Source of the DNA: Proales similis
Taxonomy: Eukaryota; Rotifera; Eurotatoria; Ploima; Proalidae
NCBI GenBank assembly: GCA_019059635.1
Contig: JAGVRJ010000007.1
Coordinates: 558,001-622,000 of the forward strand
Direction of reading: 5' to 3'
DNA length: 64,000 nt
Shown here: positions 10,248 to 22,852 of the stretch, piece by piece
How the letters are laid out: every line of letters begins with the position of its first letter
Position numbering within the stretch: the first letter of the stretch is position 1
The notes under the pieces: model-generated
The model's database searches: none
What the model saw: only the letters and a program-made list of their open reading frames with translations
What the model was told of the DNA's origin: nothing
Translations under genes and position numbers: made by a program

Positions 10248-12743
10248 ATGAGTCTGAGCAAATTTAAACTGAATAATCGAACTTTTCTGCGAGCAATCAG
10301 CTCGGCTGCTAATCGACACGAGTCGAACCGAACCGGATCGTCGGCGCCTCATTTGAAAATATTTTCCTCGATCGTGTTGGGCGTTGGAATCGTCTATTTC
10401 TACTGTAAGCAAAAGTACGAGGGCAAGAGCGTTCGTGTCTTGGACAGATTCAGGTCGGCCCTTGACTTGGCACAGCCGCGAGATTTGTATCTCAAGGCCA
10501 AAGATGTTCCAGCTAATGTAACATTTCTCATTCGCGTCCTTAATCTCCTGTCCGCTCTAATCGCTCTGGTCAATTGAAGAGCGTTATAATCACTCCGAGG
10601 CAGCGGCTCTTTTTCCAGTTCGCCTCGATCGAGTACGAGGGCGTACCGTACATGACACCGCAAGATTTTCTCGAGTCCGTGATCGAAGACCATCCAAGAC
10701 GTAAGCACCAGCCCTTGCATTTGCCCACCGCTCAAAACTGAATGAAACCTACACTCAACAGCCAGAATGAGACGAAAAGTGCTGTCAGAGCAGAGCTACA
10801 AGAAATACTTGAGTAGCACACCGCCACTGAAACAAGGCTCGAGCAAACTGTTTCGGTCTCTGGAAGATCGCGGCCTGATCAACTACTCCGAATACCTGTT
10901 CTTGTTGTGCGTTCTGACCAGTAAGCATACGCTCGCACTCCTCTTTACATTACAAAGGCATCGTCATTCTCTTTCAAAGAGCCCAAATCAAAATTCAAAT
11001 ACGCGTTCAGCATGTTCGACACCGACGGCAACAGCAGAGTGGACAAGCAAGAGTTCCTAGTGGTTCGTAACTATTCTTTCGCTCCCGCTTTGACTCCCGG
11101 TCGCCTTATCCGCCTTGGAGCTCTTCCGTTTTCTCTCTCTTTCTCTCTCTCTCTTTGAATTCAAAAACTAACAAGCTAACGAATTTGAAAACGATTTCAG
11201 TTCGAGCACGTTGTAGCGGATGAGAATAGGGCGAGTATCTTAAATTGCCTCTGGTGTCAATCAAACGACAAAGCGAATTTGTCGAGTTCGTCATTGTCGT
11301 CTTGTTGTCTGCAATATGTCACAAACCGCACGCAACTAGTCCTGTCTAACCTCTCTTTTTGGTTTTATCTGCCCACTCGTCGTGTCTATTTTTTGGCATC
11401 CGTATCTCTTGTTTCGTTTAAACCACTCTATTTGCACTTGTCCCCGTCACATTTCATGCTTTCAATGAACTTATTTTCAATTTTCAAGGTCACAAAAATA
11501 TTCCAACGGGACAGCGAACCAGAGCCGGAACAAATATTGAAGCAAGCGTTGTCAGGCCTAAAAGTGAACAGCAACAATAGTCCAAGGTCACTTGTGGTGG
11601 TAAATATTGCATTTCGGCAAGCGCCTAGTAAACTCGTGAATAATATTCGAATGCGCCACTGCATCCAATAAACAAACAGAAAGATGAGTCGAGTGATAGG
11701 ACTCAAACTAATTCGAATGAGGTAGTCTAACAAGCCTAACAACGCTTGACTGCCTGTGTCTCTAGTTTGCCCTAAACCTATTAGAGCTTTTGTTGTTGTA
11801 GTTTGTCTTGTCGTTTGGTTACTTGTCTGCGCCTCTCTGCTCGTCTAGCTTAATCGTGTCTATTTGTCAAATTGGCTTGCGCCAGACTAACAGACTGTTG
11901 AACAGGAAGAACGATTCGACCACTTGGACACAACTCTGCTTGTGCACTTGTTCGGACAAAAAGGAAAAGAAACTCTCAAGTACAGCGACTTCATCCAGTA
12001 AATTCATTTTGAGCCACCGAGCCGTCTTGTATAATGCGGGTTTGATTGGCTGCTTTTTGACAGATTCACTGAGAATTTGCAGCGCGAGATTCTCGAAATC
12101 GAGTTCAACGAGTTCTCCAAGGGCATGAATCGAATCACCCAACTGGAGTTTGCCGAAATTCTGCTCCGCTACACGGACTTTGATCGAGACAAAAAGCTGC
12201 GGCTCATATCGAAGCTGAGAAGCGACGTAACTGCCTACGAGAGAGACATAACGTTCGAGAGCTTTTTCAAGTTCAGCAACTTCATGAACAACCTGTCCGA
12301 CTTTGGCCTTGCGCTCAAATTTCACACAGCTGCCAACCGAGCGATCAGTCCCGACGAGTTTCAGCGTGCAGTGAAAATCTCTTCTGGCTACACTCTGGAC
12401 GAGCGTATAGTGCGCATCATCTACAAAGTGTTCGACGAGAACGGCGACGGTGATCTCAGTTACAAAGAGTTCATCGGCGTCATGCGCGATCGACTCAAAC
12501 GCGGCCTTAAGGTAAGCTCGATCATTTAAATAAAACTCAAATGCAGACTAAGGCAGGCGTCATGTTCAGAATAAGGGCCGTCAGATTTGCGAGCTGACCG
12601 GCGGCAGTGCAGGCAGTTTGTTTGAAAATGTCAATCTGAGCAGTCAGCGAGACTACTTCAACGTGCAAGACCAAGACCAGGGCATCTACGCGCGCTTTAA
12701 AAATTGTATAAGAAGAAAAATGCGAGTTCGTGCTTACGACTGA
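10248..12743 (+). CDS. MICU2/3: Mitochondrial calcium uptake regulator, MICU2/3 type, 10 exons
   Basis: Exons 10248-10517, 10580-10700, 10762-10920, 10980-11062, 11201-11230, 11489-11563, 11680-11721, 11906-11997, 12064-12511 and 12570-12743 join in phase to about 497 residues. This is an EF-hand gatekeeper of the mitochondrial calcium uniporter, in the intermembrane space. The N-terminus is basic and Ser-rich (targeting signal), then comes a hydrophobic stretch (IVLGVGIVYFYC). Core blocks are FFQFASIEYEGVPYMTPQDFLESV, the first EF-hand loop DTDGNSRVDKQE, TTLLVHLFGQKGK (the MICU2/3 form, unlike MICU1) and the last EF-hand loop DENGDGDLSYKE. Exons 5-7 are tiny (30, 75 and 42 nt) and less certain. 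Intron 5 appears to start GC. Confidence 0.9.
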
Positions 12744-13087
12744 TGAATAAGTAAAGCGTAGAATCTAACAATTGCAGCTCACAAGTGAAACTGAATATTC
12801 AGAGGAGTTGATTTAGTTGGCGATTCTCTCGACTGTTTTAGATAGACTGATTTTATTAATGAACAAGAGATCAAAAAAACTTTGCTGACTTGAAATTTTG
12901 ACTTGGAAAAATTTTGTTAGGCTCTGTTGATCAATATTTTTACTATGCCAGTGCCACTCTGCTTCCCCCAAATATTTATAAGATTATTTATAAGACAATA
13001 TTCTATTCGAAAAGATTTTATCAGACGGGCGATCTAAAAACTTGAGGGCGGTGGTGTGATTTAAACAAAAGCGGAAAGAAGAGGCGT
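12744..13087. other. Convergent 3' intergenic region (MICU/SPIN90-like)
   Basis: 344 AT-rich bases between two stop codons facing each other. Nothing beyond presumed 3' UTRs is seen. Confidence 0.5.
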
Positions 13088-14739
13088 TCAGGAAGGAGAA
13101 GTGGAGGCGAACAGCTGCGCGTTCTCGGCCAAAATTACTCGCACAATGTCCTGATCGATGGTCTCTTGTTCTCTTTCGGCCAGAATCGATCTCAAGCATT
13201 GACTGAGCTCGTCTATTCTATGCTTGAGTTGGGCGTACTTTGAATTCTTAATAATCAGATGAGCGAGCGAAAGATAGTCGACGCGGATTTGATCACTGGC
13301 CGACAAATTGGACAAATGACGAATGATTATGTCGATCAGAACGTTAAAATCAGTCGAGTAGAATATGCTCGTGTTGTTTCTGGTGGATGGCATTGAGAAC
13401 AAGTCTGACATTATCTTGAGAACGGAGCCAGACACCGAGTAGCTTTCGTCTACCAACTTATTCGCGTTCAGTTCAATCGATGTGTAGACGCATTTGAGTG
13501 GATCGTCTAGAATCGCAATTTGGATTAGATTTTTCGCGCCTTGAAAGCCAAAAGGAGCCGCTTACATTCGAGATTGAACATGTTCAGCAGTTGCTCGCTT
13601 AGAACTTTGAACGAGCGGTCTTTTAAATGGCTGTTCAAATAAGCCAGAATGCAGTTATCGTCCGGCAGCATGAACTTGGAGTTGATGGCCAAAAGCAAAT
13701 GAATCATGATCTCTTGAACACTGCCGTTTAGTTGCTTGAACTGTGAAAAAACCCTCAGACTGAACGTGGCCTCATCAGTTCCGACTGAGTTGGAATCTGA
13801 TTCGATCGAGTCAAACAAATACTCGATGAAATTTCCGTTGTTCAAGTAATCTGCGCAGACATGATTGACTCTGATTGTTCTATTTCAACTTGAAAATGAC
13901 CAACTTACCGCGGAAGCTCTGCGATAAGCAGCTGCTGTTGGCGATCAACAAAGTTGAGCAGAAAAGCATCTCCACTAGTTGATCTAATCGGCCCATTTAA
14001 GAGTTGAACGACAACAAGTCAAGTTGAGAGGTTGTCACCTGAGGTCGCGTTGCGCATCGCTTCGCAAAGCTCTGGTAAAACGCTTGTTTCAATGCTTAAG
14101 CTCTCACACAGAGTTGGACAAGTGAACAGACAGAGATTGAGCGCCTTGACAAATTTGGATTTGAGAGCAGCTCGACAATCCATTCGCCAGACTTCGATCA
14201 AGTCGACAAACGCCGGTTCAAGGCGTTCAAGATGACTTCGAAATAGCTGCCGATCAGCTTGGCCTAACTGATTCGATTTTAATCGTCAAATTTTGCTGAG
14301 AATTAAAAAAAACAACGCCAAGTTTACCATCAATTTGATCAGCTCGTCCAGACTTTTTTCAAGGCTTTTGTCGCATTCGTAAAGGTTACGCTCGCCGGTT
14401 TGTAAATCGGCGTTGGTCGTGCCAATCAGCTCCAAAATGCCAGTCAAACTGGCAAGGTCGGGATTGCTTTCGTTATCATTGAGAGATGCCTGACAGCAAC
14501 TTAAAGCCGGGAGTTATTCGACCTAGTAAATTACAGCCTACTTCTACTTGTTGGACAACCCTGTCCATCAGCGGCTTGGTTCGGGGCACAGCTTTGGCCA
14601 GATGCTGAAGAATGGCCACAACGTTGAGAGCGCATGCGTCATAATTGAGCTCGGTCTGCGAATAGAGCATTCGAGTGAGCTCGCAACCAAGCTGGTTTGG
14701 ACAGCAGGCTGGTAAATCGTTTCCTTCAGAGTCACTCAT
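13088..14739 (-). CDS. NCKIPSD: SPIN90/Ldb17 leucine-rich domain protein (NCKIPSD-like)
   Basis: Six minus-strand exons (14542-14739, 14328-14489, 14039-14267, 13909-13974, 13566-13850, 13088-13506) join in phase to 452 residues. The C-terminal half carries the SPIN90/Ldb17 signature: LVDESYSVSGSVLKIMSDLF, then FYSTDFNVLIDIIIRHLSNL, DQIRVDYLSLAHLIIKNSKY and a helix ending at IVRVILAENA. SPIN90 (DIP/WISH) proteins bind Arp2/3 and seed linear actin filaments. Vertebrate NCKIPSD begins with an SH3 domain. This gene model begins with an acidic MSDSEGNDLP and has none, so it resembles the fungal Ldb17 layout unless an upstream SH3 exon was missed. It is the last of five consecutive minus-strand genes. 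Confidence 0.72.
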
Positions 14740-15034
14740 ATTTCATCTATTCAAGAGCAGTTCTAATTTATGCGCAGCTTTCACTCATTAAGTTTAAAAC
14801 CGCCCCAATGAGACAATTATGCAACTATTTTGGCTGATAAGAATTCATTCAAAGCGAAAAACTCATCAGCTGAGTCCAAGAGTTATTCTGCTCAGTGGTT
14901 GTGTTTGAGTTGGAGCTGTTCTGTTGCTCGAGACTCCCGGCCTGATGAATTCGAGGCGAGTATTAACAAGAGCTTTATTATTTTAAGCCAAGAAAAAATG
15001 CTTTTTTTATGTTCCGCTTTTTCAACTCGGATTT

Positions 15035-17254
15035 CTAGTTTGTGTAAACAGTTTCATCGCGGCGTCGCTTGACCACAGCGCCCGGCCTGCTTTGGGCGTC
15101 CGGATGATTGGACAGCTCGGGCGGGCAGTCGCTTATCGAGCTCTCCAGAATCGCGTGCTTTAGATCGTAAAAGAGCGCCGAGTCCTCTTTGGTCAAGAAA
15201 GTGATCGCAGTGCCGCTTTTGCCCGCACGTCCTGTTCGACCGATGCGATGAGTGTAGTCCTCAATTGACTTGGCCATGTCGTAATTCAGCACCAGACTCA
15301 CATTCTTGATGTCTATACCACGACCCGCCACGTCAGTGGCGACCAGAATCTCTTTCTGTCCCTGTTTAAGCGAGGACAAGGCGTACTCGCGCTGCTCTTG
15401 ACCTTTACCGCCGTGGAGTGTGCACGCACTGTAGCCCATGCGATCAAGCGATTTGGCCAGTAAGTCAGCGCCGCGCTTTTGATTGACGAATATGATGATT
15501 GGCGGATCGAATCCACGCTCGAGCACCTCAACCAGCTTGTTGCGTTTCTCGTTCTCGCCGATCATCATTACAATCTGCTTGACTCGTTCTGTTGGTTTAC
15601 CGGCCGAGCCAATGTAGACTGTGGCCGGCCGACGAAGGTAGCTGCGAGCGAGCCGTTCGAGTGTGGGCGGCATTGTAGCCGTGAACATAACCGTTTGTCG
15701 ATATTTTTTCTTGGATGCAAAATTGGCCATGAGCACGTCCGCTCTCTCGGCCTCTTCAGTGTCTGGCTTCAAATTGCTCACTGGCAAATACTCCAGAATT
15801 TTCTGCACGTCGGCCTCGAAGCCCATGTTTATCATTCGATCGGCCTCGTCCATTACCACGTAGGTGCATTGATTGAGGACGAGGTAACGATTTTCGAGCA
15901 CATCGACCAAACGACCCGGCGTTCCGATCACTATCTCGCAGCCCATTCGCAATTTGAATCCTTGATCTTCACGCGACAGACCGCCGATCACAGTGACTGT
16001 TTTGATGCCCAGCGGTTTGCCGAATTTGATTGTTTCCTCTTCGATCTGCTGGGCCAGCTCGCGAGTAGGAGCCAATATGAGCGCATAGGGTCCCTGGTCA
16101 GCGTCCTCCATTCGCTCGATTTTCGGCAGCGACATGATCCATACGAGCAGCGGGATTAGGAAGGCCACCGTTTTGCCTGAGCCGGTCTCAGCGACGCCAA
16201 TTATGTCTCGATTCTGCAGGCCGATCGGAATCGCTTGGCGCTGAATGGGCGTCGGATCTTTGTAGCCAACATCGCTTATGATCTTCATCAGCTCACTGCT
16301 CAATCCGGCTTCGCCCCATGAGCGCAAACCGGGCGGAATGTTGCCGCCTTTTGTGACTATGTTAAAGTCCTCTTTGAATATACGCCAGTCACGATGGCTC
16401 ATTTCGTCGAGTGGCTTCTCGCTCCAATGACGCTCGTCCCACTTGGTTTTCGCTTCTTTCTGCGCTATTTTATCCAATCGACTCGTCTCTTGCACCTTTT
16501 CGTCTTTGGTGCGACGCTTTTCAAGCAAGTCGCCGTAAAACCTCGACTGCTCCTTCTTTTGCTGTTTTATGTCTATTCCGGCCACATGTCCTCGGCCAAA
16601 GAACTGAGGCTCATGCCGCTCCTTGTAAATTTTGTTGTAGTCGACCGAGGTGTCCTCGTTGGCGTCCCAATCGAACACAAACTTGCGTTCGTTGAGTCGA
16701 CGCGCTCGCTTCTTCTTGTTCACAATGCCAAGGTAGCGCTCTTTGATTGCCTCTTCAGCTTTGCTCTGATCATAGACCGGCTCGGCTCTTTGACTCTTTG
16801 ACGAGCGTTCTCTGTGATGACTGCTCTGACTTGGGCGCGGCTCGTTTTCGCTCGGATCGTTGGGCTTGAGAAACTGCTGGTTGTTGCGACGCGCCTCTTC
16901 TAGCTTCTTACGCTGCAGCTCGGCCTCTTCTTCGCGTCGTTTGATGGCCAGCGCTTCTCTTTCAGCTTTGGTCAAAAATTTCGGCTTTGACTGCTCTTCT
17001 TCTTCTTTTTTGCGCTTTTCGAGCAGTTCCTCGAGCGAGAGAGGGACTTTTTTCGCTTTGGTTGCAATCTCCTCTTGCGGCTCGATTTTGGCCTCCACTT
17101 TTACATTTTCCTCTCTTTTGTGCGCCTTTTCGTCGCGACGTCTGGATCGGCTTCGCGACGAGCTTGAGCTTGAAGAGCGAGAATAAGACCGTCGTCTTCG
17201 CTTGTCTCTAAAGCGATCTCGCGGGCTCCTCTTCCTCTTCTTCTCTTCGTGCAT
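15035..17254 (-). CDS. DDX23: DEAD-box splicing helicase DDX23 (Prp28, U5-100K)
   Basis: Intronless, 739 residues; human has 820. DDX23 releases U1 from the 5' splice site as the U4/U6.U5 tri-snRNP joins. An N-terminal RS-rich and charged region (residues 1-60, with [16 protein letters not shown]) and long Lys/Glu helices precede the helicase core. Motifs seen: ETGSGKT (I), PTRELAQQ (Ia), TPGRL (Ib), DEAD (II), TATMPP (III, as in human DDX23), [11 protein letters not shown] (V) and [10 protein letters not shown] (VI). The family block [16 protein letters not shown] lies before the Q motif ([10 protein letters not shown]). I chose the ATG at 17254 ([15 protein letters not shown]). The open frame continues upstream but looks like 5' UTR and overlaps the end of SGF29, whose stop lies 197 bp upstream on the same strand. 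Confidence 0.97.
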   Translation of the reverse strand: MHEEKKRKRSPRDRFRDKRRRRSYSRSSSSSSSRSRSRRRDEKAHKREENVKVEAKIEPQEEIATKAKKVPLSLEELLEKRKKEEEEQSKPKFLTKAEREALAIKRREEEAELQRKKLEEARRNNQQFLKPNDPSENEPRPSQSSHHRERSSKSQRAEPVYDQSKAEEAIKERYLGIVNKKKRARRLNERKFVFDWDANEDTSVDYNKIYKERHEPQFFGRGHVAGIDIKQQKKEQSRFYGDLLEKRRTKDEKVQETSRLDKIAQKEAKTKWDERHWSEKPLDEMSHRDWRIFKEDFNIVTKGGNIPPGLRSWGEAGLSSELMKIISDVGYKDPTPIQRQAIPIGLQNRDIIGVAETGSGKTVAFLIPLLVWIMSLPKIERMEDADQGPYALILAPTRELAQQIEEETIKFGKPLGIKTVTVIGGLSREDQGFKLRMGCEIVIGTPGRLVDVLENRYLVLNQCTYVVMDEADRMINMGFEADVQKILEYLPVSNLKPDTEEAERADVLMANFASKKKYRQTVMFTATMPPTLERLARSYLRRPATVYIGSAGKPTERVKQIVMMIGENEKRNKLVEVLERGFDPPIIIFVNQKRGADLLAKSLDRMGYSACTLHGGKGQEQREYALSSLKQGQKEILVATDVAGRGIDIKNVSLVLNYDMAKSIEDYTHRIGRTGRAGKSGTAITFLTKEDSALFYDLKHAILESSISDCPPELSNHPDAQSRPGAVVKRRRDETVYTN

Positions 17255-17450
17255 CTGCGATCGTTCTACTGGACATTTGAAACTGAAATCGAAACGCACA
17301 GAATAAGAGGCTCGCAAGGAAACTACTCCTTGGCTCGGTATCAAAAGCATTGTTTTGCAAATCAACCGCAAGATTTGAATCAAAAAGTTTTTTTTTTCAG
17401 TAGAAAACAGCAAGCGTTTTAAGAGACAGAAATTTACAGGTAAAATTGAA

Positions 17451-18410
17451 TCAGTAGTCTGGGTCGGCAACCACGTAAAGCTGAGGAACGTTCAATGGAG
17501 GCGAATAGCCTTCCGGGTAGGTGTTGTCCTCGAACAAAACCATGTAGTCTTCGAGCGGCGTTTTGGGCGCCTCGCTGACCATACCGCGGTAGAAACAGGT
17601 TGTCTGCGGATACAACGCCAACACATGAGTGTCGGGCTCGAAAAGCGCTTGAGGATCGGTGATCGGATTCGCTCGCCAGACCGGGAGCGGCATAACTTTT
17701 TCTCTGCTCAGAATGTACCTCTCTTGTCCCTCCTCGGCGTCAACGTCATCTACGTGGTATTGGCCATCTTTGTCGAATTTGACCACTTCTGCAAGTATCC
17801 AGTTCTCGTCTTCTTCCTCTTCGCCGCTTTGACCTTCATTGTTGCGAACGAGAGCCGCCACCTTGTCGCCTGGTTTGGACACGAAATCTGACGTGGCAGG
17901 GACTCGACCGCACAGGGGCGGAATTTCTTGACCGAGCTCACCAATCCACAACGGAAGAGTGAGCGCTGCTTGCTGCAGAATGTTCATGAGGATTCCACGC
18001 CGCATCTTGCGACAGCTTGCACTCTCGTTTGTTGATTTTGTCGAGTGCCTTTGCTGAAGAAGTCTGAGCTCGCTTTGTGACAGTCGAACGCGGTTGATGC
18101 AGTCGAGCGCTTCTCTAATTCGTCTTATTTCATTCTGCGTGTCCTTGAAGCTTTCGGTGTAGCAAGCGCGCAGCTTCTTCCTCGTATTCTGACTCGGCTT
18201 TTCTTCTCCTCGCGCTTTCTCCTGCATCTTTTTTGTCGCATCCAAGTTCACCCGACTGACCGAACGAGTTTCCTCAACTTTTCGCACAAGCTGCTGAAGC
18301 TCTCTCAAGTTGGAGCGAATCTCCGATTCGCATGCTTCAATCGCTTTCTCGTCATTTTTAAGCTGCTGCTGAGTGTTCTGTTTGGTCGAGCTCGCTCTGC
18401 TTCGTCCCAT
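17451..18410 (-). CDS. SGF29: SAGA-associated factor 29 (tandem Tudor)
   Basis: Intronless, 319 residues; human has 293. SGF29 binds H3K4me2/3 through a C-terminal tandem Tudor domain and tethers SAGA/ATAC acetyltransferase to promoters. The N-terminal third is a coiled coil rich in Glu, Arg and Gln. From about residue 185 the SGF29 C-terminal domain follows: [36 protein letters not shown], then [21 protein letters not shown] and [27 protein letters not shown]. The last block carries the aromatic cage region (YPQTTCFYR and FEDN) as in the family. The start ATG (MGRSRASS) has no better upstream alternative. It lies directly upstream of DDX23 on the same strand, and the two may be co-transcribed. 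Confidence 0.95.
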   Translation of the reverse strand: MGRSRASSTKQNTQQQLKNDEKAIEACESEIRSNLRELQQLVRKVEETRSVSRVNLDATKKMQEKARGEEKPSQNTRKKLRACYTESFKDTQNEIRRIREALDCINRVRLSQSELRLLQQRHSTKSTNESASCRKMRRGILMNILQQAALTLPLWIGELGQEIPPLCGRVPATSDFVSKPGDKVAALVRNNEGQSGEEEEDENWILAEVVKFDKDGQYHVDDVDAEEGQERYILSREKVMPLPVWRANPITDPQALFEPDTHVLALYPQTTCFYRGMVSEAPKTPLEDYMVLFEDNTYPEGYSPPLNVPQLYVVADPDY

Positions 18411-19042
18411 ATCTTCTCACGACAAAGTCAGTTCATTTGAATTTCCGACCGGTTCGGCAACATCCCATATGCACTCCGCGAATGGCCGAACCGAGCGGCA
18501 AATCAAACTTGACATTCACGCAGGTTAACCTCCAATTGGTCATTTGAAGATCGAAATTATTGCACAGGCACCTTTGAAATGGGATCTGAACTGAAAGAAC
18601 GCTCAGTTTATTATTTTTAATTTTTATTGTTTTTTTTTTGGTTTTGGGATGATTCTTCGATTGGTTAGACTTTGGTTAATAAAATACACCGTTTGGTTGA
18701 GCGGATTAATAAAATGCGATAAAAAAAGCGCCATGTTTCTATCATTTTCCGAGGTTTTGTTTTGTTTTTGTCAATTTTTTGGATGCTTGACTTTTCTTTC
18801 AAAATTTTGCTGCTTATCCGTTTGTCTCTTTTTTTTTCAAATTTTTTTTTCTCAAGTTTTCAAGGTTTCGTAAAATTTTTCTGTTTTTGTTTTCTGTTGT
18901 CTCGCATGTAGAACAAATTTTTAGCCGGGAAAACTTGAATGTTGATCGTTTTACAACCTGGTTTGCATCGTTAACGAGAGCAAACTGCGCCTAATTATCA
19001 AAGTTGCGTTCAAGATCCAGAGTTGACACAACCTAAAAGCGG
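18411..19042. other. SGF29 upstream / ZCCHC14-like downstream region
   Basis: 632 bp, strongly T-rich on the + strand between about 18600 and 18900 (A-rich on the transcribed minus strand). It probably contains the ZCCHC14-like 3' UTR and the SGF29 5' region. No coding frame supported. Confidence 0.5.
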
Positions 19043-22000
19043 TCAGTTGTTTGAAGAGACACTTCCAACTTGAAACGACTCTGACGGAGTAAGAACCGGC
19101 GTCGACTGAGGGTGAGTATCTTCGGGCTTAGATTCTTGTTTTGAGTTATCCTGAGGCTTGAAGCTCAAGCGGAACTGATTTGTATTGGCCATGATGGTTT
19201 CAATGGTCGGCTCCGGACAATCCGAAGCAACGTGCGAGATTGAGCCACAGTTGTAGCACGACTTTTTCTTCTGACCAGAGCTTTTGCCCGAGCTTGCGAA
19301 AAGAGATGGCGAGAAGCTTGGCGCCACTATTGGTGCGTACGGAGCTGGCACAAACGGATACTGAGCCAGATTGAATGGCGGTGGTTTTGGCATTAGACCC
19401 TGTGACATCTGAGAGCCTGCTTGACTCATCACCGGCATTGAGTTTGAGTTTACCAGATGCATGTGAGCCATATTTCCGGGACTGCCTTGATTGCCGTCCA
19501 TCATCATCATCATGAAGACGTTCGGATTTGGTAGCTGCGGTCCTGATGAATGACCGGCAGCTCCCAGCGCCATCATGTGATGAAAGTTGAACGGCAACAT
19601 GTTTGGGTCGATCGCCATCTGATTGAACTGCATGTTATGCTGATGTGGCGTGTGCTGGCTATTCGCATGTCCATTTGCGTTTGATTGCTGTTGTTGAGGA
19701 TTTGGGCTTGATCCCGGCGTCGGGGTGTTCACCGATGTGTTTGAGGTAGAGTGCGAACTGGCTGGATTGATCGAGTTGGATTGGCCGTGAGATTGCGTGC
19801 TCATACCACCCAGCTTGCCTGGAGCGTTGCCTGCAAGAGGAAACGAACCAGCAGAGGACGCATGAGGACCCGGTTGATTAAGGGGAGGGCCCATTAGCGG
19901 AATATGAGAACCATGGTGACCTGGAGCGCCCGGTATTGGGATCGGACCTTGTGGGCCGTGATGCATCATCGGGATCTGCCCGTCAATCAGGCCGAAGGGC
20001 GGGTAGTACACCGGAAAAGAGCCGTGCGCCGGATAATGCATCATTTTGTCGCCGTTTTGTTTCGATTTGGAGAATTTTTCGTCCTTTGAGAATTCGTTCT
20101 CGTTGCGCCATGACTTTTTGTCTTCCTTAACTTCATTGGCTTTGGAGAACGAAGAGCAGGAAGACGAAGTGCTTGCGGTGTGTCGCTTTGAGTCGTTTTC
20201 CTCTTCGTTTTCGTCCGCACGCTTCAGCTTGGAAGCTTGAGTTCTCATTGAACGATTCTCGGTTGGCGATATTCGAGCGGTTTTATTGCGCCAATGTCCT
20301 TTACCGTTCTTGGCACCTGTTTCAAACCCGTTCTGTTTTTGAGCTTCGAATTCCGCTTCTTCCTTGTCGTCCTCTTCTCTACTGTGCGCGGGATTCAACG
20401 GCGAGCCAGTCACAGCACCACCGAGAAGAGTTGATGAAGAATCAGGACTCTTGGAGTTGTCCGAATTGTGAACGTTTGCCTTGAACAGTAAGCTGCTGTG
20501 GCGAGGGCTCATCACTGGTTTGTTGTGCTCAGAGAAGCTGCTGTTCACAGCTTCAGAGCCGTTCAAGCCAGAATTGATGGCAACCAAAGGCGAAGAGTTC
20601 GCATTGGACACTGGCGCTGTAACCGGAATAAACTGGCCACCATTTCCATACGGATGGTGCAGATTGGGGGCGCCTGCGTGCATCATATGCTTGGCAGGCG
20701 GCTGATAGGCGGCTGCAGCGTATCCTGCGCTTGAAGAAGATCCAGTTTCAGGATGGTGATGGCTGTGATGTCCGTTGACTGGGCCTTGATTGCCCGAGTG
20801 CGGCGGCAGTTGATGAGAAGATGGAGAAGGCACTGATCCAGTCAAGTTCGATCGGGCGGGCACGCCAGGCATCTGACTAGTTGATGAGCAAGACGAGGAG
20901 GATCGAACTCCGTTTTGTTCATTTTTGTTCTGCGACATGCGCGGCGATCTGCCTGAGCTTGCCGACTCACGTGAGTCGTTTGCGATCGAATTCCTAAATC
21001 CTTTCAAATTGACTCCGTGTTTTCTGCCGTTCTTATTGCCTTTAGGTCCCTTGCTCGTTTGCCTGTCGAAATGCTCATCCACGGGCGAATTGCATGAGTT
21101 GCGCATATCCTGCTCATCGGCTCTGTTGTCACGGAACGGCTGCTTTTGCGGCCGAGGCATGTAGAACTGACCGTAGCCAGGCATGTGATGCATGGCAGGT
21201 ATGCTGTGCGCCGGGTGGAAAGGATAGGCCAGATGAGAGCCGGGCGGCAAAAGCGGGGGCGGATGGTGCGGAAGAGTGCCTGACGGGACCATTAGGGGCC
21301 AAGGTGAGCTCGACCGAGAATTATTCATCGAGTGTGGATGCTGCGTAGGGGAGGCGCACGGCGGTGACGAAACACTCGGCACGAGGCCAGATTGAAATGC
21401 ATGCGAGCGTAGTGACTGCATGGAAGACGGCCCAGCCATAGCAGTTGACTGAGCTTGCCGCATTGGGTGGGCGGGAATGCTGATCGGCTGACTAGGTGCC
21501 GGATGAGCCTCGTTGGCCGGCACTGGGGCTACCTTGGGCTCGGCTCGCTCTTTAGCTGTTGAGCTCTCGTCCTTCTTCGTATCAACTTCATCAAACGAGT
21601 TCTCGGCGGCGCCAAGCTCAAATCTTGGCGCTGTCTGCCGATCTGAGTCTCTGCTTTTGTTCAACTCGTCATTTTTATTCGAGTCGGCGCGGAAGAAGCT
21701 CCTGATTAACTCGGACTCGGACACGATCTTTGGCAGTTTGGCGATTTTGCTTTCAATAACGAAAAGTAACCAAACTGCGAAAGACAAACTGAACACGCCG
21801 CGGCCGCCTACCTGCAGTAATCGGTCACAAGTGGAAGCTCTTTGATGAAATCTTCTTTTTGATTTTCACTCAGCACCAGTTGATTACTTTCGATGAGGCC
21901 GTTCAGTTCATTGGGAAAATACTCAATGAGCTGCTTGTTAAATTCGCACAGCTCGGTGTACGTCTTGTCTATTTCGTTAAAACTCTTGTCCGACCATTCA

Positions 22001-22852
22001 ACCTTTGACACAGAGTATTGAGCTGCTGAGGAATGGCGACGAGAAATGAATGTGAATTTATACCTTTATGATGAACTTGTAGTTTTCAGTGCCCTGTATA
22101 GTTTTGACGCCCTCGAATCGAATCGATTCAATAAGAACACTCTCCTGGTTAGAGCCGCTTGAATTCTTTTTTACACCGTCGCGACTTTTGTTGTTGTTGT
22201 TATCGACCAGCTTGAGACTGGCGTTGTTCGACTCGGCTTTAATCGACGACGAGTCGGCTTTGCTTTCTACTTTGACTAGACTTGTGTTGTTTGATTTGTC
22301 GCTCACGTTTGAGCATTGTGTCGTGTTCAGGCCGAGATCACTGTCACTGTCTTGGCTGAGGATTTTGCACGATTTGAGCCGCTGTTCGGCGCCCAGACAC
22401 AGCTTTCCCATTTTCGACTTCATTTGAAAGTCAAAGGCCGGATGATTGGCTGCCATTGTGAACATGAGTAGCAGCTCGTCGGCCACCTTCTCGTCGAGTG
22501 AGAGCTGCATCTTGTCGAGCAGCTCGTTTATCTCCACGTTGAGCAGATCGTAGATCATTCGGGCACACTCGTAGTTGTTTGAGGAGAGCAAGGCCAGTGT
22601 GACAATCATCTTGCTTCTTGTAAGCTTGTCGGTGATGTCGAACATCAGTTGAATCTCCTGATTTGTGTTGGCCTTTATCTCCGCGTCCCGCAAGTAATTG
22701 TAGTCTTTGCGCGCCAGCTCTTCAATGCACGAGGCGAGAAATCGCAGCTCCAATGGAAAGCAGATGTGCAGGATGCCGTTGAGAAAGTCGATGCGCTTTG
22801 CACCGTCCAATGTGCGGAACCAGTCGTAGACTTGGAACTTTTTACAAACCAT
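19043..22852 (-). CDS. ZCCHC14: ZCCHC14/ZCCHC2-like CCHC zinc-knuckle protein with PX-like region
   Basis: Three exons (22064-22852, 21812-22002, 19043-21749) give about 1,228 residues. The N-terminus matches ZCCHC14/ZCCHC2: VYDWFRTLDGAKRIDFLNGIL, PLELRFLASCIEELARKDYNYLRD and LLMFTMAANHPAFDFQMK. A PX-like stretch follows (YKFIIKVEWSDKSF and TYTELCEFNKQLIEYFPNEL), joined across a 61-bp intron. The large third exon is low complexity (Ser, Asn, His, Pro, Gln and Met runs) and ends with a CCHC knuckle, CYNCGSISHVASDC (C-x2-C-x4-H-x4-C), near residue 1160. In vertebrates ZCCHC14 recruits TENT4 poly(A) polymerases to stem-loop RNAs. C. elegans relatives act in germline translation control. No SAM domain was recognised, but the low-complexity region could hide one. 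Confidence 0.85.

Noticed and set aside
10767-11060. Plus-strand frame continuing past the EF-hand exon with its own ATG
   Set aside because: It is MICU exons 3-4 read through an unspliced intron; the spliced frame restores the family alignment.
15479-17211. Long plus-strand frames opposite DDX23
   Set aside because: Antisense shadows of a conserved helicase gene caused by its codon bias.
19904-21845. Plus-strand frames opposite the ZCCHC14-like large exon
   Set aside because: Antisense to a low-complexity coding exon, no independent support.
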